Shown here: piece by piece, positions 14,179 through 14,277 of the stretch
Layout of the letters: the number at the start of each line of letters is the position of its first letter
Position numbering within the stretch: the first letter of the stretch is position 1
Origin: JBMTVN01 sp046047235
GTDB taxonomy: Bacteria; Verrucomicrobiota; Verrucomicrobiia; Limisphaerales; JAHDYP01
NCBI GenBank assembly: GCA_046047235.1
Contig: JBJOII010000113.1
Span: 1 to 14,277, forward strand
Direction of reading: 5' to 3'
DNA: 14,277 nt
The notes under the pieces: generated by a model
Databases searched by the model: none
Seen by the model: the letters and a program-made list of their open reading frames with translations, nothing else
Told to the model about the DNA's origin: nothing
Program-made: the position numbers and the translations under genes

Positions 14179-14277
14179 CCTCCGCGCTTCCCGCTTTGCC
14201 CTCTGCGCTATGCCCTCAGCGCTTCGCTCAGCAGACAGAAGAGAGGAGAGTGGAGAGAGGACACGCCGTCGATCTCA
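14179..14277. repeat. 99-bp terminal direct repeat, right copy
   Basis: Identical to 1-99 over its whole length. The sequence immediately left of it (accaaaccaca) differs from what precedes the related 35-bp match at 399-433 (agccctcagc), so the element occurs in at least two contexts. Confidence 0.95.

Overview
This is a GC-rich bacterial window with seven convincing protein genes. Repeat-laden spacers separate the transcription units. The best guide to taxonomy is the secreted protein at 9146-9805. It ends in a TPDSG + hydrophobic + RLR tail, a close variant of the VPDSG-CTERM sorting signal known from Verrucomicrobiota and Lentisphaerota. The dispersed short palindromes and the heptamer and hexamer arrays also fit an uncultured member of the PVC group, most likely Verrucomicrobiota. 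This placement is inference; no rRNA gene is present.

Layout: 1-442 is repeat DNA. 443-2470 (-) is an S9 prolyl-oligopeptidase-type lipoprotein. 2471-2888 is a divergent spacer with a candidate promoter and repeat arrays. 2889-8114 (+) is a giant 1741-residue protein joining a DEDD-type exonuclease-like domain, a RecQ-type helicase and a complete UvrD-type helicase. 8301-8855 (+) is an ankyrin-repeat lipoprotein. 9146-9805 (+) is the VPDSG-CTERM-like exported protein. 10083-11015 (+) has a degenerate receiver domain at its C-terminus. 11016-11592 is a dense block of hairpins and repeats. 11593-13968 (-) is a two-gene operon: a SulP anion transporter with STAS domain followed by a tandem UspA protein.

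Two global properties stand out. First, the last 99 bases are identical to the first 99. Either the contig closes as a 14,178-bp circle, or a dispersed repeat made the assembly graph loop. Second, the + strand is strongly C-rich (and A-rich) over C in genes of both orientations: + strand genes use C-ending codons and - strand genes use G/T-ending ones. Such uniform one-directional skew, with no replication or mobilisation gene, argues for a chromosomal arm rather than a small replicon.

No CRISPR array, tRNA, rRNA, integrase or transposase was seen. The most unusual protein is the triple-fusion helicase. The most unusual DNA is the family of short, covarying palindromes and 6/7-nt periodic arrays that fill nearly every spacer.
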